A stretch of 64,000 nucleotides of DNA from Defluviitalea saccharophila (lineage in GTDB: Bacteria; Bacillota; Clostridia; Lachnospirales; Defluviitaleaceae), in NCBI RefSeq assembly GCF_038396635.1, contig NZ_CP121687.1:1240001-1304000 (forward strand), read 5' to 3'. Position numbers and translations under genes: made by a program. Below the pieces are notes generated by a model. The model saw only the letters and a program-made list of their open reading frames with translations. It did not search any database and was not told where the DNA came from. Below, piece after piece: positions 27,267 through 36,152 of the stretch. Every line of letters starts with the position of its first letter. Within the stretch, counting starts at the first letter, position 1.

Positions 27267-29498
27267 TTATAGGTTGCCGTGGAATGTTCGGCTAATAACT
27301 TCTTTTTGCTGTTCTTTGCTTAATTTATGGAAATTCACTGCATAACCGGATACACGGATTGTTAAATTCGGGTATTTTTCCGGATGCTCCATTGCTTCTA
27401 TGAGTTTTTCTCTATTCAGTACATTTACATTTAAGTGATGGGCGCCTTTGGCAAAATATCCATCCATTATCGCTGTAAGGTGATCCATTCTGGCTTCTTC
27501 TGTTTTTCCTAAAGTATTGGGCTCAACACTAAAAGTGCAAGATATCCCGTCCCTGCAGCATTCATAAGGAAGTTTTGCCACTGAATTTAGAGAAGCCAAA
27601 GCGCCTTTTTGATCCCTGTTATGCATGGGATTCGCCCCCGGCGCAAAGGGTTCACCCTTCTTTCTTCCGTCAGGAGTATTCCCTGTTTTTTTGCCGTAAA
27701 CCACATTGGAGGTAATGGTTAATATGGATAATGTATGCTTCGCATTGCGATATGCAGGGATTTTCTTTAATTCATTATAAAAATCTTTTACTAAGTCCTG
27801 AGCAATGTTGTCTACTCGCTCATCATCATTACCGTACTTAGGAAAATCTCCTTCTATTTCAAAGTCAATGATCATGCCGCTTTCATCTCTGGCTGGCTTT
27901 ACTTTCGCATATTTTATGGCACTTAGGGAATCTGCAACAACTGAGAGACCGGCAATCCCAAAAGCCATAAACCTTTCTACTTCTGTATCGTGCAGCGCCA
28001 TTTGTAATTTTTCATAGGCATATTTATCATGCATATAATGAATCACATTCATAGTATTTACATATAGCTCACAAAGCCATTTGCGATAGAATGAAAATCT
28101 TTCCATCACTTCTTCATAATTTAGAACATCTCCTGAAATCGGCTGCCTGCTGGGACCGATCTGCTCTTTACTAATCTCATCCACACCGCCATTTAAGCTC
28201 ATCAATAGTACTTTTGGAAGATTACATCTGGCTCCGAAAAACTGCATTTGTTTGCCTATTTTCATCGCCGACACACAGCAGGCAATAGCATAGTCGTCTC
28301 CATAGATTTCCCGCATGATATCATCATTTTCATATTGAATAGAATCTGTTTCAATAGAAACCCTGCTGCAGTAGCGTTTAAAAGCTTCAGGCAGATCTTT
28401 AGACCAAAGTACGGTCAAATTGGGTTCGGGTGCAGGTCCTAAATTATAAAGGGTATGTAAGAATCTAAAGGAAGATTTTGTGACTAAAGTTCTGCCGTCT
28501 TCTCCCATACCCCCTATAGATTCTGTAATCCAAAGAGGATCTCCTGCAAACAGCTCATTGTATTCAGGGGTTCTAAGTTCCCTTGCCATTCTAAGCTTAA
28601 GAACAAAGTCATCTACAATTTCTTGAATTTCTGTTTCCGTAAAAGTATTCTCTTTTAAATCCCGCTCAAAGTAAATATCTAAAAATGTGCTTACTCGTCC
28701 TAGAGACATAGCCGCTCCGTTTTGCTCTTTGATAGCCCCTAGATACGCAAAATATAACCATTGAACCGCTTCTTTAGAATTGGTCGCAGGTTTTGAAATA
28801 TCGTATCCGTACATTTGGGCCATTTTCTTTAGCTTCTCTAAGAAGTCTATTTGGCGATACAGTTCTTCTGAAAGCCTTATATTTTCATCGTCCATCAAAC
28901 GCTTGCCAAGCAATGCTTTGTCTTTTTTCTTTTCCTCAATAAGATAATCTACTCCGTATAAAGCTACTCTTCTATAATCTCCAATAATTCTTCCCCGACC
29001 GTAGGCATCGGGAAGTCCAGTGATCACACCACTTTTTCGGGCCTTTCGCATCTCATCGGTATACACTCTAAAAACACCGTCATTATGGGTCGTTCTATAT
29101 TCGAAATGCTCTTCAACCTTCTTATCCAATTTATATCCGTAGGCTTCACAGGCCTGTCTTGTCATCCGAATGCCGCCAAAAGGATTGACACCCCTTTTTA
29201 AGGGTCTATTGGTCTGAAGCCCTACGATGATTTCATTTTCCTTGTCAAGATATCCCGGAGCATAGTTAAGCAAAGAAGATACCGTGGAGGTGTCAATATC
29301 CAGTACCCCTCCCCATTCTGATTCTAACCGGCATAAATCCGTATATTTTTTTAAAAGGTCTTGGGTTCTTTCAGTCGCTCCTTCTAAAAAATCTTCATTT
29401 CCTTCATAAGGACTGTAATTTTTCTGAATAAAATCTCTAACATTTATCTCTTCCTGCCAAACGCCTTCTTTAAATCCTCTCCATGGATTCCTATCCAT
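27267..29498 (-). CDS. pflB: formate C-acetyltransferase (pyruvate formate-lyase)
   Basis: A 743-residue glycyl-radical enzyme converting pyruvate and CoA to acetyl-CoA and formate. The catalytic cysteine pair is in [12 protein letters not shown] (about residues 409-410) and the glycyl radical site in RVSGYAVNF (about residue 718). Also present: [16 protein letters not shown] and [12 protein letters not shown]. No activase gene (pflA) is in the window. Linked to purH and placed after a ZTP riboswitch, it probably supplies formate for 10-formyl-THF as well as fermentation. Confidence 0.95.
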   Translation of the reverse strand: MDRNPWRGFKEGVWQEEINVRDFIQKNYSPYEGNEDFLEGATERTQDLLKKYTDLCRLESEWGGVLDIDTSTVSSLLNYAPGYLDKENEIIVGLQTNRPLKRGVNPFGGIRMTRQACEAYGYKLDKKVEEHFEYRTTHNDGVFRVYTDEMRKARKSGVITGLPDAYGRGRIIGDYRRVALYGVDYLIEEKKKDKALLGKRLMDDENIRLSEELYRQIDFLEKLKKMAQMYGYDISKPATNSKEAVQWLYFAYLGAIKEQNGAAMSLGRVSTFLDIYFERDLKENTFTETEIQEIVDDFVLKLRMARELRTPEYNELFAGDPLWITESIGGMGEDGRTLVTKSSFRFLHTLYNLGPAPEPNLTVLWSKDLPEAFKRYCSRVSIETDSIQYENDDIMREIYGDDYAIACCVSAMKIGKQMQFFGARCNLPKVLLMSLNGGVDEISKEQIGPSRQPISGDVLNYEEVMERFSFYRKWLCELYVNTMNVIHYMHDKYAYEKLQMALHDTEVERFMAFGIAGLSVVADSLSAIKYAKVKPARDESGMIIDFEIEGDFPKYGNDDERVDNIAQDLVKDFYNELKKIPAYRNAKHTLSILTITSNVVYGKKTGNTPDGRKKGEPFAPGANPMHNRDQKGALASLNSVAKLPYECCRDGISCTFSVEPNTLGKTEEARMDHLTAIMDGYFAKGAHHLNVNVLNREKLIEAMEHPEKYPNLTIRVSGYAVNFHKLSKEQQKEVISRTFHGNL

Positions 29499-29525
29499 TG
29501 TTTCGCCTCCTATTTTCTACTATAG

Positions 29526-29577
29526 AAAAGACCGCCTGAGCAAATAGATTCCAAACGGTCTATTTGCCCAGGCGGTC
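29526..29577 (-). terminator. riboswitch terminator ahead of pflB-purH
   Basis: Minus strand GACCGCCTGGGCAAATAGA pairs with TCTATTTGCTCAGGCGGTC, followed by TTTTC. The 5' half contains the CCGCCTGGGC segment conserved in the ZTP aptamer, so ligand binding and terminator formation exclude each other. Confidence 0.9.
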
Positions 29578-29635
29578 GGCGTTTTCGCTTTGTACTCCCT
29601 GTGGGTGCTCCCACTGTCCGCCAGTCATACAAAGC
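29566..29635 (-). ncRNA. ZTP (pfl-motif) riboswitch aptamer
   Basis: The minus-strand RNA shows P1 GCTTTGTA...TACAAAGC, the conserved ACTGGCGGACA, the hairpin GTGGGAGCACCCAC followed by AGGGAG, then the distal CCGCCTGGGC. These are the signature segments of the pfl RNA motif, which senses the purine intermediate ZTP/ZMP and turns on one-carbon and purine genes. The genes downstream here are pflB and purH, the classic regulon. Its 5' end is only about 11 nt from the stop of the upstream permease gene. Confidence 0.9.
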
Positions 29636-29646
29636 ACTATATCGGA

Positions 29647-31023
29647 TTACCCTATTTTTTCGATAATAAACTTTAATACGAATACAATTGCTAAAACATA
29701 CATTACAGGATGTACTTTCTTTGCTTTACCTGTCGCAGCATTAACAACTACATATGAAACTGTTCCGAATACAATTCCTTCTGCTATGCTGTATGCTAAA
29801 GGCATTGCTATTAATGCTAAGAAAGCTGGAATACCTTCACTGGCTTCTGAGAAGTCTAATTTATTTACAGATTGCATCATCATAAATCCTACAATGATAA
29901 GAGCAGGTGCTGTTGCAAAGCCAGGTACTGCTAAAAAGATTGGTGAGAATAATAATGCAATAGCGAAGAAAGCTGCTGTAACGAAAGATGTTAATCCTGT
30001 TCTCCCACCTTCCGCAACCCCTGCAGCACTTTCTACATAAGTAGTAGTTGTAGAAGTACCGAGAAGCGCTCCAGCAGTTGTTCCAATTGCATCGGCTAAT
30101 AATGCTTGTTTAACATTTGGAAGTTTTCCATCCTTGTCTAACATCTCAGCTTGGCTAGATACACCGATTAAAGTACCTAAAGTATCAAATAAGTCAACAA
30201 ATAAGAATGCGAAAACTACTACAAAGAAACTTAATGAAAATACTTGAGATAAATCAAGTTTAAAAGCAATCGGAGCTATACTTGGAGGTAAGGAGAAAAG
30301 TGTTCCTGGGATTAAGCTATATACTCCTGCTTCTGGATTTGGAACATACCATCCAACTAATTCTGCTATAATTCCTAATACATAAGTTACTATAATTCCA
30401 ATAAGAATAGATCCTTTTACTCTTTTAACAACCAATATTCCTGTAATCAAAGTTCCAACTATTGCCAAGAAAGGAACGATACTTGTTATATCTCCTAAAG
30501 TAACAAGAGTTGCTGCATCGTCTATAATGATGCCTGCATTTTGGAAACCAATAAACGTAATGAATAAACCAATACCAGCACCAACTGCATGTTTTAATGA
30601 TTGTGGAAATGCGTTAAAAATTGCTTCACGAACATTTAAGAAAGTTAAAACGACAAATATAATTCCTTCAACAAATACTGCTGCTAAAGCAACTTGCCAG
30701 CTGTATCCCATTGTTAAACAAACAGTATAAACGAAATATGCATTAAGTCCCATACCTGGTGCCAGAGCAAATGGATAATTCGCTAAAAATGCCATTGCCA
30801 ATGTTCCGATAATGGATGCTAAAACAGTCGCGGTGAATACTGCTCCTTGATCCATTCCTGCTGCCGCTAACATTCCAGGGTTTACAGCTAAAATATAAGC
30901 CATGGTCATAAATGTTGTAAATCCTGCAACAACTTCTGTTTTTACAGTGGTTTTGTTCTCGCTCAATTTAAATACTTTTTCTAACAAGCTATTGTTATTA
31001 AGCTGTGATTTTGCTTGTGCCAC
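29647..31023 (-). CDS. pbuG: NCS2/AzgA-type guanine-hypoxanthine permease
   Basis: A 458-residue membrane transporter with 12-14 hydrophobic segments. Signatures of the AzgA/PbuG branch: GFTTFMTMAYILAVNPGML, PFALAPGMGLNAYF, VGAGIGLFITFIG, FLFVDLFDTLGTLIG and GTSTTTTYVESAAGVAEGGRTGL (read in parts). I chose the GTG at 31023 because AAGGGGGA lies 8 nt upstream. It is controlled by the guanine riboswitch at 31189-31260. The gene symbol is by family resemblance. Confidence 0.9.
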   Translation of the reverse strand: MAQAKSQLNNNSLLEKVFKLSENKTTVKTEVVAGFTTFMTMAYILAVNPGMLAAAGMDQGAVFTATVLASIIGTLAMAFLANYPFALAPGMGLNAYFVYTVCLTMGYSWQVALAAVFVEGIIFVVLTFLNVREAIFNAFPQSLKHAVGAGIGLFITFIGFQNAGIIIDDAATLVTLGDITSIVPFLAIVGTLITGILVVKRVKGSILIGIIVTYVLGIIAELVGWYVPNPEAGVYSLIPGTLFSLPPSIAPIAFKLDLSQVFSLSFFVVVFAFLFVDLFDTLGTLIGVSSQAEMLDKDGKLPNVKQALLADAIGTTAGALLGTSTTTTYVESAAGVAEGGRTGLTSFVTAAFFAIALLFSPIFLAVPGFATAPALIIVGFMMMQSVNKLDFSEASEGIPAFLALIAMPLAYSIAEGIVFGTVSYVVVNAATGKAKKVHPVMYVLAIVFVLKFIIEKIG

Positions 31024-31078
31024 TTTAATATCCCCCTTAAGTAATTTAGATTGGAAAATCAATAGCCTTATTTTTAAA

Positions 31079-31115
31079 TTTCATTGCATAGGAAATCCAG
31101 AAGAATTTCCTATAA
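31079..31115. repeat. dispersed palindromic repeat, copy 3
   Basis: Core CATAGGAAAT (31087-31096) and ATTTCCTAT (31105-31113) with spacer CCAGAAGA. The outer stem is imperfect. It lies between the riboswitch terminator and the permease start, in the leader of the mRNA. Confidence 0.65.
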
Positions 31116-31116
31116 A

Positions 31117-31154
31117 ACAAAAAAGTTCGTTTCCACGCACAATGGGAAACGAAC
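31117..31154 (-). terminator. guanine riboswitch terminator
   Basis: Minus strand GTTCGTTTCC (31154-31145) pairs with GGAAACGAAC (31134-31125), then TTTTTTG. Its 5' half TTCGTTTC is also complementary to GAAACGAA next to P1 of the aptamer (31183-31190), giving an alternative antiterminator. Confidence 0.92.
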
Positions 31155-31188
31155 ATAATAATCCTGCAGAATTATTAGATCATTCGTT

Positions 31189-31260
31189 TCACCCATAGCC
31201 AGACAATTTACGGTTGTCGGTAGAGACATCTAGACCTTATTTCTAGATTTATATAAGTGA
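31189..31260 (-). ncRNA. guanine-class purine riboswitch aptamer
   Basis: Minus strand: P1 TCACTTATA with TATGGGTGA; P2 TCTAGA/TCTAGA; the conserved J2/3 GTCTCTACC; P3 GACAA/TTGTC with loop CCGTAAA; J3/1 GGCTAT. The pyrimidine at the specificity position is C, matching guanine/hypoxanthine rather than adenine. It lies upstream of a purine permease, where ligand would cause termination. Confidence 0.93.
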
Positions 31261-31289
31261 ATTCATTCGTTATTTCTTTTTACAGAGGT

Positions 31290-31319
31290 ATTGTAGCAAA
31301 TTATAGTACTTCTTGTCAA
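31290..31319 (-). promoter_or_regulatory. promoter of the riboswitch-permease(-pflB-purH) transcript
   Basis: Minus strand TTGACA (31314-31319), 18 nt, TACAAT (31290-31295). Start would be near 31283, about 25 nt before the aptamer. Confidence 0.75.
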
Positions 31320-31362
31320 CAGTTTTTCGAACTTTTTATTGGATTTTATTCCTAATGTTCGA

Positions 31363-32043
31363 TTAATATGAGCTGCTGCTCTTTTCACCTTTAATAATTG
31401 CTACAGAGGCACTGGCACCAATACGAGTTGCTCCTGCTTTTACAAGGGCTTCTGCATCTTGACGGGTTCTCACGCCACCGGATGCTTTGACTCCCATGGT
31501 ATCCCCTACGGTTCTTCTCATCAGTTCAATATCTTCCTTTGTAGCCCCTCCTCCGGAGAATCCAGTTGAGGTCTTTACAAAGTCCGCTCCGGCTTCTTTT
31601 GCGAGTAAACAAGCTTTTTCTTTTTCTTCATCGGTTAAAAGAGAAGTTTCTATAATCACCTTAACCACTGCTCTTTTATTAACAGTATGTACCACCGCTT
31701 TAATCTCATCTCTTATATAGTCATATTTTTTATCTTTTAATGCACCGATATTGATAACCATATCCACTTCCGTAGCACCATTTTCTATGGCTTCCTCTGC
31801 CTCTGTAGTTTTGGTGGTAATGGTATTAGCCCCCAAAGGAAAGCCTATTACGGTTGTAATGCCCACATTACTATCCTGTAATAAATGTTTTGCCATGGGC
31901 ACATAGCAGGGGTTTACACAAACCGTTGCAAATCCATATTCAATCGCTTCTTCGCATAATTTTCTAATATCTTCTTCTTTTGCATCAGGTTTTAAAACCG
32001 TATGGTCGATCATAGACGCTAATTGTTTGTCGTCCATATTCAT
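31363..32043 (-). CDS. deoC: deoxyribose-phosphate aldolase
   Basis: A 226-residue class I aldolase that splits 2-deoxyribose-5-phosphate into glyceraldehyde-3-phosphate and acetaldehyde, for deoxynucleoside salvage. Motifs: [10 protein letters not shown] at the N-terminus, [32 protein letters not shown], the Schiff-base lysine region [10 protein letters not shown] and VKASGGVRT. Normal length. It does not seem to be in an operon with other deo genes. Confidence 0.95.
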   Translation of the reverse strand: MNMDDKQLASMIDHTVLKPDAKEEDIRKLCEEAIEYGFATVCVNPCYVPMAKHLLQDSNVGITTVIGFPLGANTITTKTTEAEEAIENGATEVDMVINIGALKDKKYDYIRDEIKAVVHTVNKRAVVKVIIETSLLTDEEKEKACLLAKEAGADFVKTSTGFSGGGATKEDIELMRRTVGDTMGVKASGGVRTRQDAEALVKAGATRIGASASVAIIKGEKSSSSY

Positions 32044-32395
32044 TCCTCCTATAATAGATAATTTCTTTGATTAAAAAACCTTTTCATCAATATCAAAATG
32101 ATTCCTTCTATATGTTTTGAACAATCTCAAATATCTATTCAAGTAATTTACAGCTTATATCTCTAGCAATATTTTAGCATCCTTTAAATCATCTTCATTA
32201 TAGCATATCTTGACGAAATAACAATGACATCCAAGTAATAAAATAAAGTTAGCGTTATAAGTGCTAACTTTATTTTAAAAATGATTAGTTATTAACTACT
32301 CAATTGGCTCTATAAGAACAAAATATAGAATATCTATAAGAGACTACCTTCTTTCTACTTATGTTTTTCTAAAATCTCTAATAATGATGCTAAAA
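32044..32395. other. intergenic region between hamB and deoC
   Basis: 352 nt, very AT-rich. It contains the hamB-side terminator hairpin (32240-32276) and the deoC leader. I see no ORF with a ribosome site, no repeat and no clear promoter with two good elements. Confidence 0.6.
32240..32276 (-). terminator. terminator downstream of hamB
   Basis: Perfect 14-bp stem AAAATAAAGTTAGC with its complement, 9-nt loop, T/A-rich on both sides. It isolates the defence operon from deoC. Confidence 0.8.
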
Positions 32396-34978
32396 TTATC
32401 TAACTTCCTCACTGAACAACTCTTTATAATTTAATTTTACGTCAAGCAACTCATTTACTAATTCTTCACTATCATCATTCAATATATCCTTTTCGAAATG
32501 CAAAACATTATTTTTAGCTAATGAAGCATATGATTTTTTTTCAATTATTTTAGCTACTTCTCTTGAAAATCCGATTTTTTGAAGTTCAATAACTAACTTA
32601 TTACATGTACCAAAATCTACATATTCAGACCAATCATTATCTATTAAATCAACTTTCTTTATTAATTTATATCGTTCAGAAAAAATGGTAAAATAGTTTG
32701 ATATACTAAACAACAGAACATCTTCAATTGCTATAAGGCAATCGATTACAATCCTATTATCTTGAGCAGGTTTACCAGTATACTCTACCATTCTCCTCTC
32801 TTTGTCATCAAAAAAGTGCCCAATCTTTTTATGATGTTCTATACTCATATCAATTATCCTTCTCACACTATGCCCTAACATCCATTGATTTAATAATACC
32901 GCATAATATGATAATCTCTCTCTTTTGCCAATCTCTTTTTTATTTTCATATTTGTCCCATCGAAATATATCATATAAACTTTCCAAAAAGCTTTTTATAT
33001 TTTCATAGTTTATTTCATTTGGATATTTAATTTTACCTTCTGAAATTGCATTATCTAACATTTTCAATTGATCTATTGTAACGTTTGTATTATCATTGAT
33101 ATCTTTTGCTTCAAAATTTTTCTTTATTTTGTTAGTCATTTTTTCATTAAGCATTTCATTAAATAATTTAAAAATATAATTATTTGAATCATCCTCTAAA
33201 ATACACTTTAATAAAATATTAATAACAAATCTAGCCATCCCAAATGTATCATACGACATATTTCCTTTATCTAACACACATGTCCCATTTAATAAACTAT
33301 TCAAAATCTTCCTTTTTAGTTTATTGTCTAATATTTTGTCTATTGATAACTTTTGACTTTCAACTGGCTTTTCTATTATTTCTCTACATTTTTCAAAAGT
33401 CTTTGGAGTACTACCACTTGCAGGCATAATATATACATTTCCAATTAGATTATACGTTTTTCTTCCCACTCTACCCATCAAATTTTTGAAATTAACAGGT
33501 TCTTTCAAAATATAAGATCTATCTTTTATGATAATAAACAAATTATCCGCAGGTAAGTTTACTCCTTCTAATAAGGTGCTTGTACAAAATATGGTTTTTA
33601 TTACTTTTGCTCGAAATAAACGTTCAATCTTTGCCTTAACTGTTGCTGGAAGATAGCCAACATGACAGCAAATTCCTTTACGTAAAAAGTGAACGAGATA
33701 CGACTTAGGGTGAATATCTTTTTTTATATCTTCAATCAGCTCTTTTAATTCCGGATTATTATCTTCCTTACATTTACGCCAATATGATATTGCATACTCT
33801 TCAACATCTTTCTTACTATCACAAAATACAATATTGCTAGATCCTTCACCTATTCTATAAATAAAATCAACTACTTCACTATCATTAAAATAAATAGGTA
33901 TATCAATAAATTCTCTAGTCAAATCACAATAAACACTTAATCTTCGATCAAGTATATCAACAATACTTTTATGTTGATTCACTGGAGAAAATTCAAAAAT
34001 GTCATATTCCTTTTCTTTTTTTTCGATATTAGGAATTAAATTTAAATATATATCAGGATTCGGTATATATGGACATAAAAAATATATTCTTGTAGAACTG
34101 TTTACTTTGACTAAGTAATTTATTACTTTATAGAAATATGCACTTCTCATACCAATTTCAGAAATTTTTTGCGCTTCATCAATAAATACATAATCAATAT
34201 TCATGCTTTGATTTATTTTTATCTGATAAGAAAGTCGTTCCTGCGTATAAATCATTATATAATTAAACTTATTGTCATTTTTTATAGCTGTAGGCGTTGT
34301 TATAACTTTATAATTTTCTTCATAGAGAATTTTTCCCATCTCATTAATAAATTCACTTTTTACTTCATTTATTAAAGCTTTACTTGGTACTATAATTACA
34401 TAATTATATTTATATTTATTTATAATAAATGTTTTTATTAACATTTTTACAAGAAAAGTTTTACCCATAGATGTTGGAGCAGAAAAGCTATAATATGTTT
34501 GGTTTTTTATTCTATCAAACGCAATAGATTGAGATGCATCAAAAAATCTATCATTCCCACATTCGTCTGGAAGTCTGTACGCCTCTTTAACAACTGACTC
34601 GACTAGTCTCTCCATTACGTCAATGTTTTCATACTCTGTACATTTCCCCATTAATCCAACATAATTATTGACATTGGATAATACGGAACCCATAAAAACT
34701 TTATTTACTTCATGTTCTGGATATAACTTTTCTAAAATACAAACAATGTTTTGTGCTATATTATTGTGGAATGGACTCTTTTCAGTATTTGCTGATTTTG
34801 AAAGTAAATCTGCAAATCTTAATAAATGTTTAATTTGTAGATTAGACAGAAAATATTTATTCCCTTGTAGTTTATTTGTGTATTGGACTATAAGTTTTTT
34901 ATACAATTTTATTAAATATGCATTATCTTCAATATCTTCATAAAGCCATTCTCCAACAGTCTTTTTTCCCTCTCCCAT
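32396..34978 (-). CDS. hamB: HamB: SF2 helicase of a Hachiman antiphage system
   Basis: An 860-residue superfamily 2 helicase. Walker A in FSAPTSMGKTFLVKML (about residue 169), motif Ia-like VIIVPSKALINEV, motif II DEAQ (about residue 271, FIDEAQKISE), motif IV-like NIVFCDSKKDVEEY, motif V-like TSTLLEGVNLPADNLF and motif VI NLMGRVGRKTYNLIG. A long C-terminal region without recognisable domain follows. The gene starts 10 nt after hamA (ribosome site AGGTGGG). The DEAD-type helicase with this loader-like GRVGR end next to a DUF1837 protein is the Hachiman (HamAB) arrangement, in which HamB senses DNA and holds the HamA nuclease in check. Confidence 0.85.
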   Translation of the reverse strand: MGEGKKTVGEWLYEDIEDNAYLIKLYKKLIVQYTNKLQGNKYFLSNLQIKHLLRFADLLSKSANTEKSPFHNNIAQNIVCILEKLYPEHEVNKVFMGSVLSNVNNYVGLMGKCTEYENIDVMERLVESVVKEAYRLPDECGNDRFFDASQSIAFDRIKNQTYYSFSAPTSMGKTFLVKMLIKTFIINKYKYNYVIIVPSKALINEVKSEFINEMGKILYEENYKVITTPTAIKNDNKFNYIMIYTQERLSYQIKINQSMNIDYVFIDEAQKISEIGMRSAYFYKVINYLVKVNSSTRIYFLCPYIPNPDIYLNLIPNIEKKEKEYDIFEFSPVNQHKSIVDILDRRLSVYCDLTREFIDIPIYFNDSEVVDFIYRIGEGSSNIVFCDSKKDVEEYAISYWRKCKEDNNPELKELIEDIKKDIHPKSYLVHFLRKGICCHVGYLPATVKAKIERLFRAKVIKTIFCTSTLLEGVNLPADNLFIIIKDRSYILKEPVNFKNLMGRVGRKTYNLIGNVYIMPASGSTPKTFEKCREIIEKPVESQKLSIDKILDNKLKRKILNSLLNGTCVLDKGNMSYDTFGMARFVINILLKCILEDDSNNYIFKLFNEMLNEKMTNKIKKNFEAKDINDNTNVTIDQLKMLDNAISEGKIKYPNEINYENIKSFLESLYDIFRWDKYENKKEIGKRERLSYYAVLLNQWMLGHSVRRIIDMSIEHHKKIGHFFDDKERRMVEYTGKPAQDNRIVIDCLIAIEDVLLFSISNYFTIFSERYKLIKKVDLIDNDWSEYVDFGTCNKLVIELQKIGFSREVAKIIEKKSYASLAKNNVLHFEKDILNDDSEELVNELLDVKLNYKELFSEEVR

Positions 34979-34988
34979 AAATACCCAC

Positions 34989-35924
34989 CTACAGTATATT
35001 ATTTAAAATATCTTTTCTATCTTCTTCTGCATTATTTAAAGGTAAAAAGTAACAGTAAAAAGAATACCCTTTCAATTTTAAATCTTCTATTTTATTTTTT
35101 ATCGTACTTACTGCTCTTTCAATATCTTTTTTGATTTTCTCATTAAGAGTTTTATTCCAAACTGAATTTGCTATATCCTCGTCATAACTCCCCGTATATC
35201 CAATAAATATGCCTACTGCTTTTTCATGAATAGCTATTTTATCTGACACATCTTCGCTTGGCAAAATCATTTGTATTATTGCCTCAGCTTCTTCCTTACT
35301 ACATACCTCTTTTAAGATTTCTCCAGAAACCAAACAGGTTTCTATATCTATTTCATCTATCGTCTTTTTAATGGAGTCAAAAGCAATCCTCGAAGCATCT
35401 AATATATCGTTTTTTATCTTCGATTCTCCAATAATAAATTGATAAATAGGCTTTCCCTCATCATCTTTTGTAAAATATAAATGCACTCCGTCTGCCCCAT
35501 ATACATATTGATTTCTTGTGGTCTTTATCTCCATTTTACTTAAAAGTTTTGGCGCTTTTAAATGACTTTCTAAAAATAAATATAATAACAGTTCACCTAA
35601 CTCACCTCCAGCACCTTTATCATTATTTTCTTTTACTTCCCTAAATTTCTTTCTAGCTTGATTAAATAACTTTTGTATCTCTGCTATCGTATTTGCTTGC
35701 CTTACAACATTTCTGTTAAACACATATTGAATTATATTACCTTCACAAAATCCTATTAGATCTCTATAAATGAATTTTCTATTCTCAACTCTTAGATGAT
35801 AAATATTCAATTTATTTTCATTTACAAGATCTAGGGAGAAATCATGTTCTATTTGAATAAACACTTTATCAAATTCCTTTGCTTCTGCTGTTAATGCGAG
35901 TAGTTCTGAAAATTGCTGGTTCAA
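34989..35924 (-). CDS. hamA: HamA: DUF1837 effector nuclease of a Hachiman antiphage system
   Basis: A 311-residue DUF1837 protein. A PD-(D/E)xK-like core can be seen: helix GGELGELLLYLFLESH (about residues 106-121), GADGVHLYF (Asp145) and FIIGESKIK (Glu167-x-Lys169). These are the residues expected of an active DNase, so the protein looks intact. The start is a TTG at 35924; an in-frame stop lies directly before it and GGTGAG is upstream. A -10 TATAAT at 35974-35979 lies ahead of the gene. hamA precedes hamB, as in characterised systems. HamA degrades DNA when HamB is activated during infection. Confidence 0.85.
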   Translation of the reverse strand: MNQQFSELLALTAEAKEFDKVFIQIEHDFSLDLVNENKLNIYHLRVENRKFIYRDLIGFCEGNIIQYVFNRNVVRQANTIAEIQKLFNQARKKFREVKENNDKGAGGELGELLLYLFLESHLKAPKLLSKMEIKTTRNQYVYGADGVHLYFTKDDEGKPIYQFIIGESKIKNDILDASRIAFDSIKKTIDEIDIETCLVSGEILKEVCSKEEAEAIIQMILPSEDVSDKIAIHEKAVGIFIGYTGSYDEDIANSVWNKTLNEKIKKDIERAVSTIKNKIEDLKLKGYSFYCYFLPLNNAEEDRKDILNNIL

Positions 35925-36043
35925 TCATCTCACCTACCATTCGTTCTCGCCAAATACATTCTAAATCATCTATATTATAACAAATTTCTTAATTGTTTTC
36001 CACAGATACAAATACCCTAAAATACCTTCTAAATCTAAGATCT

Positions 36044-36096
36044 AAAAAGTGCGTACGCCATCCAAAAATTTCCTTAGGATATCGTACACACTTTTT
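36044..36096 (-). terminator. guaA terminator
   Basis: AAAAAGTGCGTACG (36044-36057) against CGTACACACTTTTT (36083-36096), with one G-U pair and a nested inner repeat TCC...GGA. A T-run ends the minus-strand copy. Confidence 0.75.
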
Positions 36097-36152
36097 ATAA
36101 TTACCTTATATATTTAAAATCTTTAAGTCTTTGATATACCATTTTTTAAGCT

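Noticed and set aside
29566-29635. THF riboswitch ahead of pflB
   Set aside because: The conserved ACTGGCGGACA, AGGGAG and CCGCCTGGGC segments match the pfl/ZTP motif instead.
31189-31260. Adenine-specific riboswitch
   Set aside because: The specificity position in J3/1 is C rather than U, and the downstream gene is a guanine/hypoxanthine-type permease.
32396-35924. Restriction-modification or Lhr-type repair helicase reading of the helicase pair
   Set aside because: No methylase or specificity subunit; the upstream partner fits DUF1837 with nuclease residues, which points to Hachiman.
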